Shown: one piece after another, positions 41,601 to 51,000 of the stretch | How the letters are laid out: each line of letters starts with the position of its first letter | How positions within the stretch are numbered: position 1 is the first letter of the stretch | Virus record (IMG/VR): IMGVR_UViG_3300003177_000010 | Location: 48,795 to 112,794 of that record | Source of the DNA: a virus | Reading direction: 5' to 3' (one strand) | DNA: 64,000 nt | The notes under the pieces: generated by a model | The model's input: the letters and a program-made list of their open reading frames with translations, nothing else | Database searches by the model: none | What the model was told of the DNA's origin: nothing | Program-made: the position numbers and the translations under genes

Positions 41601-44289
41601 CATCTATTGACAGTGTTATATAAGAAGCATTACTAGTTACAGCACTACACTGAAGCTTAAGTTCACCTATAGGGGAGGTAAATCCACTCTTACCTACTAT
41701 AGCAGCCGGAGCACCATTAGATAATATAGCAGTATTTGAGGTAACTACTGTAAATGCATTTGTTGTATAAGCGTTAGATATTAAAGTAGAGGATAGAGGG
41801 TTAGCTAAATAATACTCTGTCTCAAAGTTTTGCCCAATACCTAATGTATCTGTATAATTGTTTATTATACCGTCTACTGCTACTGTACCATCTAATCTCC
41901 TAGTGTATTTTGCGTAAAAGTCAATTAAAGGAGCAGGAGGCGGTAACAAAGGACTAGGTATATCAGTATATGCAGTAGGCTCATAATTTATAAAAGTATC
42001 TGAATCCACGTATATATTAGAGATATATTCAATACCTGTAACTTTAACAGATTCCTCTTTAGAATTTCTAGTTATACTAGTTACTTTAAATAGTTTACCC
42101 GATTTACTAGTATAGTAATTATTTATGTTAGTAAATTCCCCAATACTCCATAAGTCGCCTGTACTAGGAGTACTATTAGCAGAAAAAGAACTAATAGGGA
42201 CTATACTTTTACTTATAGGGTCAAACTTACTTATAGCATGTACTTGTATTGTATCGGCACCAGTAGTAGTAGTACCATTATTATATATATTATAACTACT
42301 ATTACTAAGTATGTACAAATCTTGTTTATCACTACTATGACTTATTATACGCATAGCTAAAGGATAAGTATTACTAGTAAATAAAGACGAGGTTATTGCA
42401 GGCACAGTAAAGTGTTCTAAGGTAACATTAGCGTCGGAAGAGGAGCTATTAATAATTTTACCCCCATATCCATAAGCTACTCCAGTACCATTTACTGCTA
42501 TAGCTATAACATCTCCAGGAGCTAAAGATAATGCCTCAGTGCCCGTCTCAAAAGATATATGTCTTCTTAAGTACTTAGAAGATGCAATATGATACTGAGC
42601 AGCGCGTATAGCTTGCCCACGTCTAGTAACTCCTTGTAAATCTAAGGATAGTATGTTATCAATAGTGTTTCTAGTAAGTCCATCATTAAATTCTTGAGAA
42701 TCTACTCTAACTACTTCTCTTTTAAAATGATTAGTAGGCTCTATATAGCTAACATCTACTCCTGTAACTATTGATTCTTCTTTACTACCTGAGATAGTTA
42801 TACTACCCTTTTTTATGGACGCTTCATTAAACAACATCACTGGGTACATATCTGGCATATCTACTGCTAAGCTTATCTTACCTCCAGAGTATATTAATAT
42901 ACCTCTAAAAGTAGCTGTAATACTGTTAAGCACATCAATAGATAGCTGTTGGTCTACTAAACTTAAATCTAGTGTAAACCTGCGTTCAGGTACTATAGTT
43001 CCTGACGGCAACCCTACTTGGTTTTCTTTTACTTTAGTGTAAGTTCCTTGAGGTTTATACCTATAAGACCCGTCTGCAATACCTTCTACCCCATAAAATA
43101 CACCAGTGGTATCATCACAAGCGTCACAATACTGTGCTACTTGATAAAACTTATATTTATCTATATTTTTTTCTGGTATACCCAGTCCATAAGTATTATT
43201 AGTAAGTATATCGTAGACTATCCATACAGGGTTTTGTGTCCATGCATATACAAAAGTACCGTCCCAAGTACCTGTATAAATTTCAGGACTTGTAGAATAA
43301 TTAACTGTAGATGTACCACTTTTTTGTAGTCTATAACCATTAGAACTTAAGTAACTAGTAGGTACTTCTAGTTGCCTCCAATCAATGTCACCACTAGGCA
43401 ATATTGGTTGGTTATAATTAGAAGGTACTTTAACTAATAGCCCTTTAACCATAGAAGTAAAATTAGGTACTCCACCCGTATGCTCGTTAGTAGCTTTTAT
43501 AGCATAACCTATTAAAGCAGTTCTAGGGTACGCCTGTTTAGAGCTTTCAATTTCGTTCCACCCAGTTATCTTAATATCATCGCCTATTTTAGCATCAGAA
43601 GAATCATCTGTGGTCTTACTTACGGAAAATTTATATCCATTAGCAGATTTATAAGTTTCAGGTATTATTACTCTTATGGTAAACTTAAAAGATATATCAG
43701 TTTTACCTTTTATAACCTTAGAAGCAGTAGCTATTATATTGGAACTAGTATCATCGTACACATCAACTTTAACACCTACAGAGTAAGACAGAACCCCTCC
43801 AGAACTTGTACCTTTATATAGTTTACTAACTATAAAGTTAAAGTCTAGTATATCCCACGCACCATTACTAGTATCTTGTAGAGTAATGCTAGAAGCAGGT
43901 ACCCCAGCTAAGTTACCCTTTTTTAGAGTAACTGCAGAGGAAAAGTTTTGAGGAGTTACAATAGAATCTCCAAATACAGATAGCGACCCCTGCACAGTAG
44001 TACCTGTTGCAGTTAATGTTTTAAATTTATCAGTATTTTCTGCCCCATTCCCCTCTAAGAATAATAAATCATCAATGGAACTATCTTGTACTTGTATATC
44101 CTGAGGCCCGTTAGGATTAACACGATAAACGGGACCCTCTCCTATAGCATTAACTATAAAAAGTATATCAGTAGAGAATAAAGAGTTAGCATCTATTTTA
44201 GGAGTACCTTTACTACCCCCACCAGCACCTGCTATAACAGGTAGTGTTTTACCCTTATATGTTAAAAAATTACCCAAAGAAGTTACCAA
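38638..44289 (-). CDS. Tail tip host-specificity protein (lambda J-like)
   Basis: This 1883-residue protein is the longest in the window. The N-terminal region has LFIVNAIGEGPVYRV near 50, typical of lambda J, followed by GYAIKAT and IVYDILTNNTYGLGIP (the central tip hub), a YCD-A-C-DD segment, and many fibronectin-III-like and Asn/Ser-rich beta repeats toward the C terminus. It sits just after the I-like gene in lambda order. It forms the central tail tip and likely contacts the host receptor. Confidence 0.85.
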   Translation of the reverse strand: MVTSLGNFLTYKGKTLPVIAGAGGGSKGTPKIDANSLFSTDILFIVNAIGEGPVYRVNPNGPQDIQVQDSSIDDLLFLEGNGAENTDKFKTLTATGTTVQGSLSVFGDSIVTPQNFSSAVTLKKGNLAGVPASSITLQDTSNGAWDILDFNFIVSKLYKGTSSGGVLSYSVGVKVDVYDDTSSNIIATASKVIKGKTDISFKFTIRVIIPETYKSANGYKFSVSKTTDDSSDAKIGDDIKITGWNEIESSKQAYPRTALIGYAIKATNEHTGGVPNFTSMVKGLLVKVPSNYNQPILPSGDIDWRQLEVPTSYLSSNGYRLQKSGTSTVNYSTSPEIYTGTWDGTFVYAWTQNPVWIVYDILTNNTYGLGIPEKNIDKYKFYQVAQYCDACDDTTGVFYGVEGIADGSYRYKPQGTYTKVKENQVGLPSGTIVPERRFTLDLSLVDQQLSIDVLNSITATFRGILIYSGGKISLAVDMPDMYPVMLFNEASIKKGSITISGSKEESIVTGVDVSYIEPTNHFKREVVRVDSQEFNDGLTRNTIDNILSLDLQGVTRRGQAIRAAQYHIASSKYLRRHISFETGTEALSLAPGDVIAIAVNGTGVAYGYGGKIINSSSSDANVTLEHFTVPAITSSLFTSNTYPLAMRIISHSSDKQDLYILSNSSYNIYNNGTTTTGADTIQVHAISKFDPISKSIVPISSFSANSTPSTGDLWSIGEFTNINNYYTSKSGKLFKVTSITRNSKEESVKVTGIEYISNIYVDSDTFINYEPTAYTDIPSPLLPPPAPLIDFYAKYTRRLDGTVAVDGIINNYTDTLGIGQNFETEYYLANPLSSTLISNAYTTNAFTVVTSNTAILSNGAPAAIVGKSGFTSPIGELKLQCSAVTSNASYITLSIDGLSDCYDDNFSAHVLDTNSANVFGSLKGANNIVIPIVDKSSTINQLNFIGYSSDTSYVSRPINSNTSNSITIPNTITNSISLSNLLPSTPFNISISQLLANNNYAANTFYVTGTSKHIVVTGNLTNSTTEYIPLNVKPRNIEDVQLYIDGILKNSGQYSVTLNYNNADNAFITYTKATSDTTFRYEVDFYTVPSIELGDSLQVSSSNVFSVLEASYIKESNIYNASLTANNIYKVQLAETPNIELAGASFINISSNPTGYINNVYNNTCSFDYSNLEYPTYLHLANSSIYTLEVDSNYDKVFLSKDLVIKDLPLGVTSLMARNKSALGRTSSYVHKDVLVLPLPIQKVTNISIDESLYREQTGGVSVRVTCSFDHIINQEVTDYEISYRLSTVENINGNDAGVSLTNYNTVKVSASGVTSEGRISFTVSGVNRGAISGSNSITFRITPINNSIRGVTTTKSATIIGKTAAPLNIIGLSGGQQDTQITLFWQYVRKNGDLFDIDLKEVIIRKIPGTKAATLSNYIVANDLVTVSAGTARKSIPIDMYGTFTYLVRTKDTSGNYSDTVEGITLTTVKPKKTNTIAAYNEDNPYVSFASINNNNTNEYYFPSFANSNTGGLSYSYSSPIDNANGSSTGFSVIIGSATDILAESSSTYITPIRDMLTEVTASIVLTNNAYQVINNKWNDQHIDIFSSVSDISTSSNVLIDTSFGGIGHVLGFNNSAVVDSRFDANNQTIMDGGVAGNVWGIWNYGQYIGDYANANSYALVAGVINANAIELGATFYANGSPTSANYFSNITSAPSTYSLVNFRQYNDTGVDATYVGDLGAVTSQIFIRVATNNVYFANGNVNVLAFIGSASSNGWAPFTTSTRRFRYFQLKQEITNNNPGSYDYTIDTLRYTVDKEQTIFTTTVPYTSSPTNVDYSTADFIYRPTITYTIIDQVDAQNNTAIVVTTAASNNQLSFNIFASNGSGQYLANSSANVMITAIGV

Positions 44290-44944
44290 CCTTTATTACT
44301 TCTGATTTTCCGTGTTCTATAGCTTGAATATAACCGCTTATAAACTGGCCTGCTACGCGTACCTCTCCATAATGAAGAGCTACAGGAGTATCACTAGTTG
44401 TAGAATTCGATAAGGAACTAAACATATCATTTCTACTAGCTTTATCTTTATTACCCGATTTCTTAGTGAACATTGCTACAAAACCAGATAAAATTAAATT
44501 TATACCTATATTAGTAATTGTACCTGCAATAGTAGCTTCTAAAGCCCCACCAGCAGCAGCACCCAAAACTCCCCCTATAGCGGGAGCTAAGGTACCCGCA
44601 GAAGCAACTAACGCTACTCCTAAAAGTACAGTCATTAAGCCGTTATCTCCGCCACCACCTACTATAGTAGGTACTATATATATCTTATCATTTTTTTTAG
44701 GTACTCTAATCATTAACTCTTCTATGCTTATTATATTAAAGTCCTTATCTAAAATAACAAAACAATCCGTCTCTCCGTTAACAAGTTGCTGCTTTATGAA
44801 ACCAATAAAAGATTTGTGCATAGCGTGTAAATAGGTAATTAGTTCACTATAAGTACTTAAGTCTGTGCTAAACGATTTACTAGGGAAAAACCTTTTGAAT
44901 GCTGAATGTACGTGAATATTAACTATCAAGGTGCTTACTCTCAA
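44270..44944 (-). CDS. Tail assembly protein (lambda I-like)
   Basis: This 224-residue protein has an N-terminal ubiquitin-like half, then KIYIVPTIVGGGGDNG and a Gly/Ala-rich hydrophobic segment (about 104-160), as in lambda gpI. It is encoded between the JAB-domain and J-like genes. No ATG is available near the N terminus; TTG at 44944 or 44929 is the likely start, within the JAB gene's 3' end. Confidence 0.75.
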   Translation of the reverse strand: MRVSTLIVNIHVHSAFKRFFPSKSFSTDLSTYSELITYLHAMHKSFIGFIKQQLVNGETDCFVILDKDFNIISIEELMIRVPKKNDKIYIVPTIVGGGGDNGLMTVLLGVALVASAGTLAPAIGGVLGAAAGGALEATIAGTITNIGINLILSGFVAMFTKKSGNKDKASRNDMFSSLSNSTTSDTPVALHYGEVRVAGQFISGYIQAIEHGKSEVIKVGNFFG

Positions 44945-45290
44945 ATTCTTCGAATTTTAGTGCATGTACATTAGAATCGTACCAATACGTATATATTTTG
45001 TTAATGAACCCAACAAAAAATTTATACTCACTAAACATAGTACTCATTTTATCTTCTTTACTAGGTATAGGGTCTTCTTCTCCTGGGTGGGAATGAAATA
45101 TACCGAAGATATTACCATCATTAACTACTAAGGCTTCAGGATCTAAAAAAAATGTAGTTTTTGGGGTACTACTTATATTTTTACAAGGTATATACTGCAT
45201 ATCTTTAGTAACTAGCCCTACGCATTCTCTAGGAAAATCCTTGAGTGCATGTGCTTTCATTTCTTTTTTTATCCTATTAAAGGTGTCCAT
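44919..45290 (-). CDS. JAB/MPN metalloprotease-like tail protein (K N-domain)
   Basis: This 123-residue protein has the JAMM zinc motif FHSHPGEEDPIPSKEDK (H-x-H-P-x7-S-x2-D, about 85-101) with an upstream Glu in PRECVGLV. Lambda gpK joins a JAB domain to an NlpC/P60 domain; here the JAB part is a separate gene after two NlpC/P60 genes. It probably acts in tail-tip assembly or in opening the cell wall. Confidence 0.85.
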   Translation of the reverse strand: MDTFNRIKKEMKAHALKDFPRECVGLVTKDMQYIPCKNISSTPKTTFFLDPEALVVNDGNIFGIFHSHPGEEDPIPSKEDKMSTMFSEYKFFVGFINKIYTYWYDSNVHALKFEEFESKHLDS

Positions 45291-45712
45291 CTAAATATTC
45301 CTGTAGTATATTGTCTATAGTAGCTACCGTATGGAGCCAGCCAGCTTACATGTCCTGGCATACTATGTAAAATTTTATTTGCACCTATAAATAATGCACA
45401 ATGATTAGATATATTAGTGCTGCCAATGCTCATAATCACTATATCTAAAGTGCTGGCAGTATCTACCTGTTTCCAGTAGTGGCTATTAGTAGTAAAGTTA
45501 ACACCTTTATACAATAAATCTTCTGTAGTTCTGTTATACCAATCTTCTTCTATTATATTACAAAAGTCAGATGTTTTAATAGGAATACTAACATTACTTT
45601 CTTGCTCAATTACGAACTTACATAAGTTAAAACAGTCAATACCTGTATGTATATTATCACCTAAATGCTTAAAAGGGGCGCCTAAATACTTATTATACCA
45701 GAGTGTATACAT
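45269..45712 (-). CDS. NlpC/P60-type peptidase (tail), copy 2
   Basis: This 147-residue protein has WYNKYLGAPFKHLG and GIDCFNLCKFV with the catalytic Cys27, and NHCALFIGANKILH with the catalytic His near 104. These peptidases cut peptidoglycan during DNA entry. It overlaps both neighbours by about 20 bases. Having two consecutive NlpC/P60-like proteins is uncommon. Confidence 0.75.
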   Translation of the reverse strand: MYTLWYNKYLGAPFKHLGDNIHTGIDCFNLCKFVIEQESNVSIPIKTSDFCNIIEEDWYNRTTEDLLYKGVNFTTNSHYWKQVDTASTLDIVIMSIGSTNISNHCALFIGANKILHSMPGHVSWLAPYGSYYRQYTTGIFRWTPLIG

Positions 45713-46070
45713 TATATAGCCTTTTTAACCATAAGTCATTAATAATATCAATCTTCGCATAGGAACCTTTTAATATGTGGAACATTCTAAAGGTGGGTAT
45801 ATAGATTGCAAAATGTATAATTTTATTTTTATTCCTAAATACTAGTAAATCATATTTTTTAACATTTTGCAAGTCAATTTTTATAAAATAGTTTAATAGG
45901 TGCTCATCTATATAGCCTATAGACATCTCAGTCATCCATTCGTCAGATTTAGGGTACTTTGGTAGTTCTATAAGAATACCTAGTTCTTTTTCATAAAACT
46001 GTTTAATTAACTCTACACAATCAAAGGTGCCGTATTCATGCTTAATATCCATATATGGTAATATGCTCAT
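45693..46070 (-). CDS. NlpC/P60-type peptidase-like protein (tail), copy 1
   Basis: This 125-residue protein has YGTFDCVELIKQFYEKELGI with Cys18 and KIIHFAIYIP with His near 87, then FHILKGSYAKI. It has the NlpC/P60 layout, with less similarity than copy 2. It overlaps the L-like gene by 4 bases. Either copy may be the active wall hydrolase; the other may be structural. Confidence 0.7.
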   Translation of the reverse strand: MSILPYMDIKHEYGTFDCVELIKQFYEKELGILIELPKYPKSDEWMTEMSIGYIDEHLLNYFIKIDLQNVKKYDLLVFRNKNKIIHFAIYIPTFRMFHILKGSYAKIDIINDLWLKRLYNVYTLV

Positions 46071-47428
46071 TGCTTTGGTATAGTCCTATTAGTACCAGGA
46101 AACCCGCCAAAATGTAATTCATTATTTCGTAATGAGCAAGCTTTAAAAGACTTACTACATATATCTTGTGACCCTATAGCATTATTAGCTTCTATAGAAT
46201 TACTATTGGATACCTTATTAGTGCCTGGAATAGGTAAGCCCCCTGGGCCAGGGTATTGACACTCCTCACCCTTATATAGCCACTGACAGGTATTTTTATA
46301 ATATTTTCGTCTAGGGGTAACCATCTTAAAGTATTGTAACCAGGACACTAATCCAAATTTAGCTACGTGGTCCGTTAACCCTTCTAATTGATTAATTTTA
46401 AATACATCAGAATGAAAACTATCAGGGTCAGCTAAAGGATTAACTATATAAATAGCATCGCTAATGCTTGTAGCACTATTCAGAGATTTAGATAGGTGTA
46501 ATAACTCATTATTTTCTATATCAATAATTGTAGCTTCTTCTGGTCCTGCAGAGGACTTTACATTGTCACCTATTCTATAAGCTAACGCGCTAGAGACTTT
46601 AATAAGGTCACTATTTACATTAGATGCAATACTATACTCAGGCCAGTAGTCTAAAAAATTAGCAAAGGTTGTTTTAATTTCTACAATACCTCCTAATAAG
46701 TCTCTAGTATCTAACTTTTGTTCCTGCCAAGTACCGTTCACTGATTTAGTCTGAGCATAAGTGAATGTTGCATTAGTAGTACCGTAAGCATTGACTACTG
46801 AATTAGAGTACAACAACCCGTTTGACCTAGCCCTAGACAAGCTATCATATGCTGTAGAACCAGCTATTCCTACATCAGAAGGATTAGCGTTGACAGTCCT
46901 AGGGTCGATACCATTAACAAATTCATTATTAACATAGGCTACTACAGAATTAGAAATATTATTGCCTACTAAGTAAGGGTCTTCTATAAGAGAAGTTATT
47001 ATGTTATCTACATTAAATAAGGAGATAGACAGATCATTTATTTTGCCATCAGCACCTTGGTCAAAACTGTCTATAGCAACAGGATAAGGCATATAACTAG
47101 AAGAGCCATAAGTTACATTATATTGTAAATCGTTAGCTGTATCTCCTACTATTTCTGCAAATCTAATAGGAAAAGTATTAGGCCAAGCTCTACCTTCTCC
47201 GAGTCCTGAAGGGTTACCGTTACCGTTTGGAGGGTACCAATTACCTGGGTAATATATAGAATATAACCTAACTATAGGATTTTGTATGAATGAATTTTTT
47301 TCTGCTATAAAGGTACTAGGGGCTATAGAAGATATAGTAGTTATAGCAGTAGTTGTATTACCTACCATAGTATTAGCTTGAAAAGGTTCGCTACCGCTAT
47401 TTAAAGTACCGTTAGCTGACCCAGACAT
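46067..47428 (-). CDS. Minor tail protein (lambda L-like)
   Basis: The C-terminal part has four conserved cysteines: NTCQWLYKGEECQYPG, then DICSKSFKACSLRN, ending LHFGGFPG. This matches lambda gpL, which holds an iron-sulphur cluster. The frame remains open upstream of the first ATG at 47428 to the stop of the M-like gene and encodes sensible protein there, with AAGGAG 8 bases before an ATA codon at 47632. The true start may therefore be near 47632 (521 residues). It is placed between M and K as in lambda. Confidence 0.8.
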   Translation of the reverse strand: MSGSANGTLNSGSEPFQANTMVGNTTTAITTISSIAPSTFIAEKNSFIQNPIVRLYSIYYPGNWYPPNGNGNPSGLGEGRAWPNTFPIRFAEIVGDTANDLQYNVTYGSSSYMPYPVAIDSFDQGADGKINDLSISLFNVDNIITSLIEDPYLVGNNISNSVVAYVNNEFVNGIDPRTVNANPSDVGIAGSTAYDSLSRARSNGLLYSNSVVNAYGTTNATFTYAQTKSVNGTWQEQKLDTRDLLGGIVEIKTTFANFLDYWPEYSIASNVNSDLIKVSSALAYRIGDNVKSSAGPEEATIIDIENNELLHLSKSLNSATSISDAIYIVNPLADPDSFHSDVFKINQLEGLTDHVAKFGLVSWLQYFKMVTPRRKYYKNTCQWLYKGEECQYPGPGGLPIPGTNKVSNSNSIEANNAIGSQDICSKSFKACSLRNNELHFGGFPGTNRTIPKQ

Positions 47429-47644
47429 GAGTATAGTATTAGAGTGTATAACCTCACTAGTTACAAACTCCTGAAGAGTGTTAGATAATTTGACTTTTAC
47501 ATAGTTATTAGACGAATCTATAGCAGCTATTACTCCAACTGCTGTAGAGGAATTACCTATTATAAAATCTGAGACTGCAAAGTTATTAGTAGAAGCTACT
47601 GTTAATATTACATCATAATTACGTGCTGTTATTGTTTCATCTCC

Positions 47645-48061
47645 TTATCCAAATACTTCTTTTAACTTAAAAGATATAGAGTAGTAACTAGCTAACAAGT
47701 TACTACCCGTGCTTTCGACATGTGATACAGACAAACCACCAGCAAAACGTACAGTAACGTTACCAGTCTCTCCTATATGTGATAAGTCTAAGGTAAAAGA
47801 TTCAAAATCTCCATTTCTGTTATTATAAAAAGTTTCAATAGCATTTTTCTGTAGCCCCGTAGCATTAGTGTAAGTTAAAGTATAGTCTCTCACGGGTCTT
47901 CTAGATCTAAGCCTTCTTTTTTCATATCCAGCATCTGTACTAAATACTATAGTAGAAAAAGACTTAGTATAGCTATGGCCTTTATCTGGCGTGTAATCCG
48001 CCATAGAAGAGAAAGAATCTGTAGAGAATATTCCTATGGCATCTGAAGGGTAATAAGCCAT
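47645..48061 (-). CDS. Minor tail protein (lambda M-like)
   Basis: This 138-residue protein has YEKRRLRSRRPVRDYTLTYTN (about 48-68) and NRNGDFESFTLDLSH, the RxRRP...LTY and G-x-F-x-F patterns of M/DUF2460-type tail proteins. It follows the tape measure and precedes the L-like gene, as in lambda. Its start overlaps the tape-measure stop (TAATG). Confidence 0.72.
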   Translation of the reverse strand: MAYYPSDAIGIFSTDSFSSMADYTPDKGHSYTKSFSTIVFSTDAGYEKRRLRSRRPVRDYTLTYTNATGLQKNAIETFYNNRNGDFESFTLDLSHIGETGNVTVRFAGGLSVSHVESTGSNLLASYYSISFKLKEVFG

Positions 48062-51000
48062 TAAACTACTGCCCCTCGTATAGATTGCTTAATAGGACCA
48101 TTATTAGCTATATCTTTTGTTACTATATCTATAATCCACTTCTTACCATCAAACTTAGGAGCAGAAGCAGTAGCCTCTTGAGGAGTACCATTATTAACTA
48201 CATTAACTTGTACGTTACCGTGGCTACTTATATTACCAGTAGCATTTAGTTCTTGCAAAGCAGGGGCGCCTAAAGCTTTAGCTATAGGCTTACGCAGCAT
48301 AAATTCCCCGGGTTCTGCTAATAAAGGTATTCTATCTCTTACGGCACCGCCGCCAGCAAATTTCTGAATAACTCCTCCAGAAGCTTTTTTACCTATACCA
48401 AATAGACTTCCTATAAATTTACCTATGAAACTCAGTATTCCACCTCCTCCGGTACTTTTACCACCGAATAAACCTCCTATACCTTTGAATAAGTTTGCAA
48501 AAAATCCCTCTTTACCGAATACTTTTGCAAAGAATTTACCTATAGAACTATCTTTACCTATTAGGCTTTCAAGAAGTGTTTTATCACCTTTAGCTCTTTT
48601 ACCAAATAAGTTAAAAGGGCCAGTATTTTCTGCACTAGTCACAGGGACCGCACCATTAACTAGGGTCACACTATCAATACCTCTTTTTACCCCAAATAAT
48701 TTACCTACAGAATTAGTAAGAAATTTAGCTGTAGGGTCTGCAATAGTTGACTTAAAGAAATCTTGTTGAATTGTTTTAAATAAGTTACTCATTATTGACC
48801 TAAAGTCTCCTTGCCCATAGAATATAAGGTCATTTAGACCCATAAGAGCGGAGTTAAAAGCTCCTTCTATATTATCAAATAAGCTTTTAACTTTTTTCAT
48901 AGCGCTAGATAAACCTGTAGAACCTCCAGACCCTCCAGAACCTCCTAAGGTATCAGCAAGAGCAGCAGTACTATTAGCTGCTGAATCTTGTATCTCCTGC
49001 AGCTTAAGTTCAAGCCTAGCTCTTTTTTCTACTCTAGCTCTATAAGTATCAGCACTACCAGTTATAGTACCATTAATTTGCTCTTGTATGTTAGCAATTT
49101 TAGTAGCAGCATTCTCATTAATTGCTGTTATTTGAGCATTTATTGAGTTAGCCTGAGCTGTTCTACTTGCGTCTAAAGCAGTAGTGGCTGATGCACCAGC
49201 AGTAGCTACTTGAGTTGATATACTAGTAGGAGTAACTTTACTTATATTACCTTTTAACCTAGGGTCTGCATCTATGTAGCTCTGTAGTACATTACCTAAA
49301 TCTTTAACACTCTTACTAAAACCATCCACTCCCTTAGCAAAAGAAGTATACCCTTTAATTTGTTCCTCAACTATACTAGCAGCTATTCTATTATTAGCCT
49401 CATCAGCTCTAATCTTAGCGATGTCTAATGCTTTTTTAGCCCTAATAATAGCTATCTCATGCTCTTTCTTAACTACTTCGGCTAACCCTCTTGCTGCTAT
49501 ATTTTTAGATTCAGCGTCAAATATAGCTAACTGAGCATCAATAAATGTTTTCTTACTATTAGCATCAGTAGCTATAAGTTCTTTTTGTGCTGCAATAGTA
49601 TCATGATTTTGAGAGTTCATAGCACTAACTACTATGTTACTATAATCTTCTGCCGCTGCTCTAACACTAGGGTTGCTTATTCCTATAGTTAGTGAAGATA
49701 TCTCATTAGCTATAGCGGACTGTCTATTAGCTACAACTGAAGGATCTAGTTTTTTATTCTTAGCTAAGTCTATTGATGCCTGTGCCTCTTGTCTTATTAA
49801 ATCTACACGTTGCTGATCCGTAGAAAGTCTAGAAGTAGCTAAATCATTAGTAGCCTGCATATGCGTTAGGTTATTAGCACTTATAGTTTCTAACTTAGCG
49901 TAGTAGTTAGTTAAATTTTCTAAAGAATGGGCTTGTTTTTGAAGTGCAAGTTGTTGCTCTAGCTGTCTAGTGTGTTCTTTTTCTTTAGTAACTATATCAT
50001 TTAAAGACTTAATACTATTAACTTGTCTACCTACAATAGCTTTCAACGTAGTTGAATACACCTCAGCTTCAGCAACTTGATTAGCATCTAGTTTTGCTCC
50101 TGCTTCCTGCAATCTAAAAGATTCTCTAGTTCTATCTAGTATAGACCCTAATAAAGATACTTGATTAGCTAAGATTTCTTTACTAGATTTAGCAAAATTG
50201 CCAGTACTATTAATTAGCCCTCCATACGTTAAAGTATTAAGTGCATTAATACCTTTAGAAAATGTTTTAGTAATATTTTTAAATATATTTTCAGTAGCAG
50301 CTAATTTATCTCTTAGTACTACATTAGCAGCTATAGACTCTCTTAAACTTGCTGTATAATTGTCATACACATGAACTGCTTGGTCAATAGACATACCGTT
50401 GTTAATATTAGCAGTAATGTTATCCTTAACTGCAGCTATCTGGTCTAATAACTGCGATCTAGCACCTGATATAGCCGCAGACATTTTATCTGCTGTAGTG
50501 GCACCAGCGTAATAAGCATCTGATAGTTTATTCATAGTGCTTGTGCCAACGAACCAAGCTTTAACAAGTTTCTTTTGACTCTCCGTTAGAGAGTCAAAAG
50601 AAATAACGCCATTGTCACCAACACGGGCAACTAATCCTCCAAATAATTCTAGCTGCTCATTAATTACTTGTAGCTTTTTAGAATCTAATACTGCAAATAC
50701 ATCTATTGCAGATAAACCAGTTAATGTAGCAATTCTACCTGCAAAACTATCAAGTACTCCTCCATATTTTTCAAGACTAGTTATATAAGTTTGTAATGCT
50801 AGGTTTTCTATCTTTAGATTAGCAGCTACTTCTAAATCCTTAGTTACATTTATACTATCCACATTATCTGCAATACGAGCTCTAGCAGCTTCAATTTGCA
50901 TAAGTACAGGGCTTACTGCTCTAGCTGCATTTAACATAGGAATAAAAGCCTGTCTAGCCTTAGCACCTGCTTCCTTAGCTAAATTACCTGCATTATCCCT

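Noticed and set aside
38638-44289. Open frames on the plus strand inside the J-like, tape-measure and capsid genes (for example 42815-43329, 44466-44834, 48425-48769)
   Set aside because: They are opposite-strand shadows of long, well-supported leftward genes, with low-complexity products and no ribosome sites.
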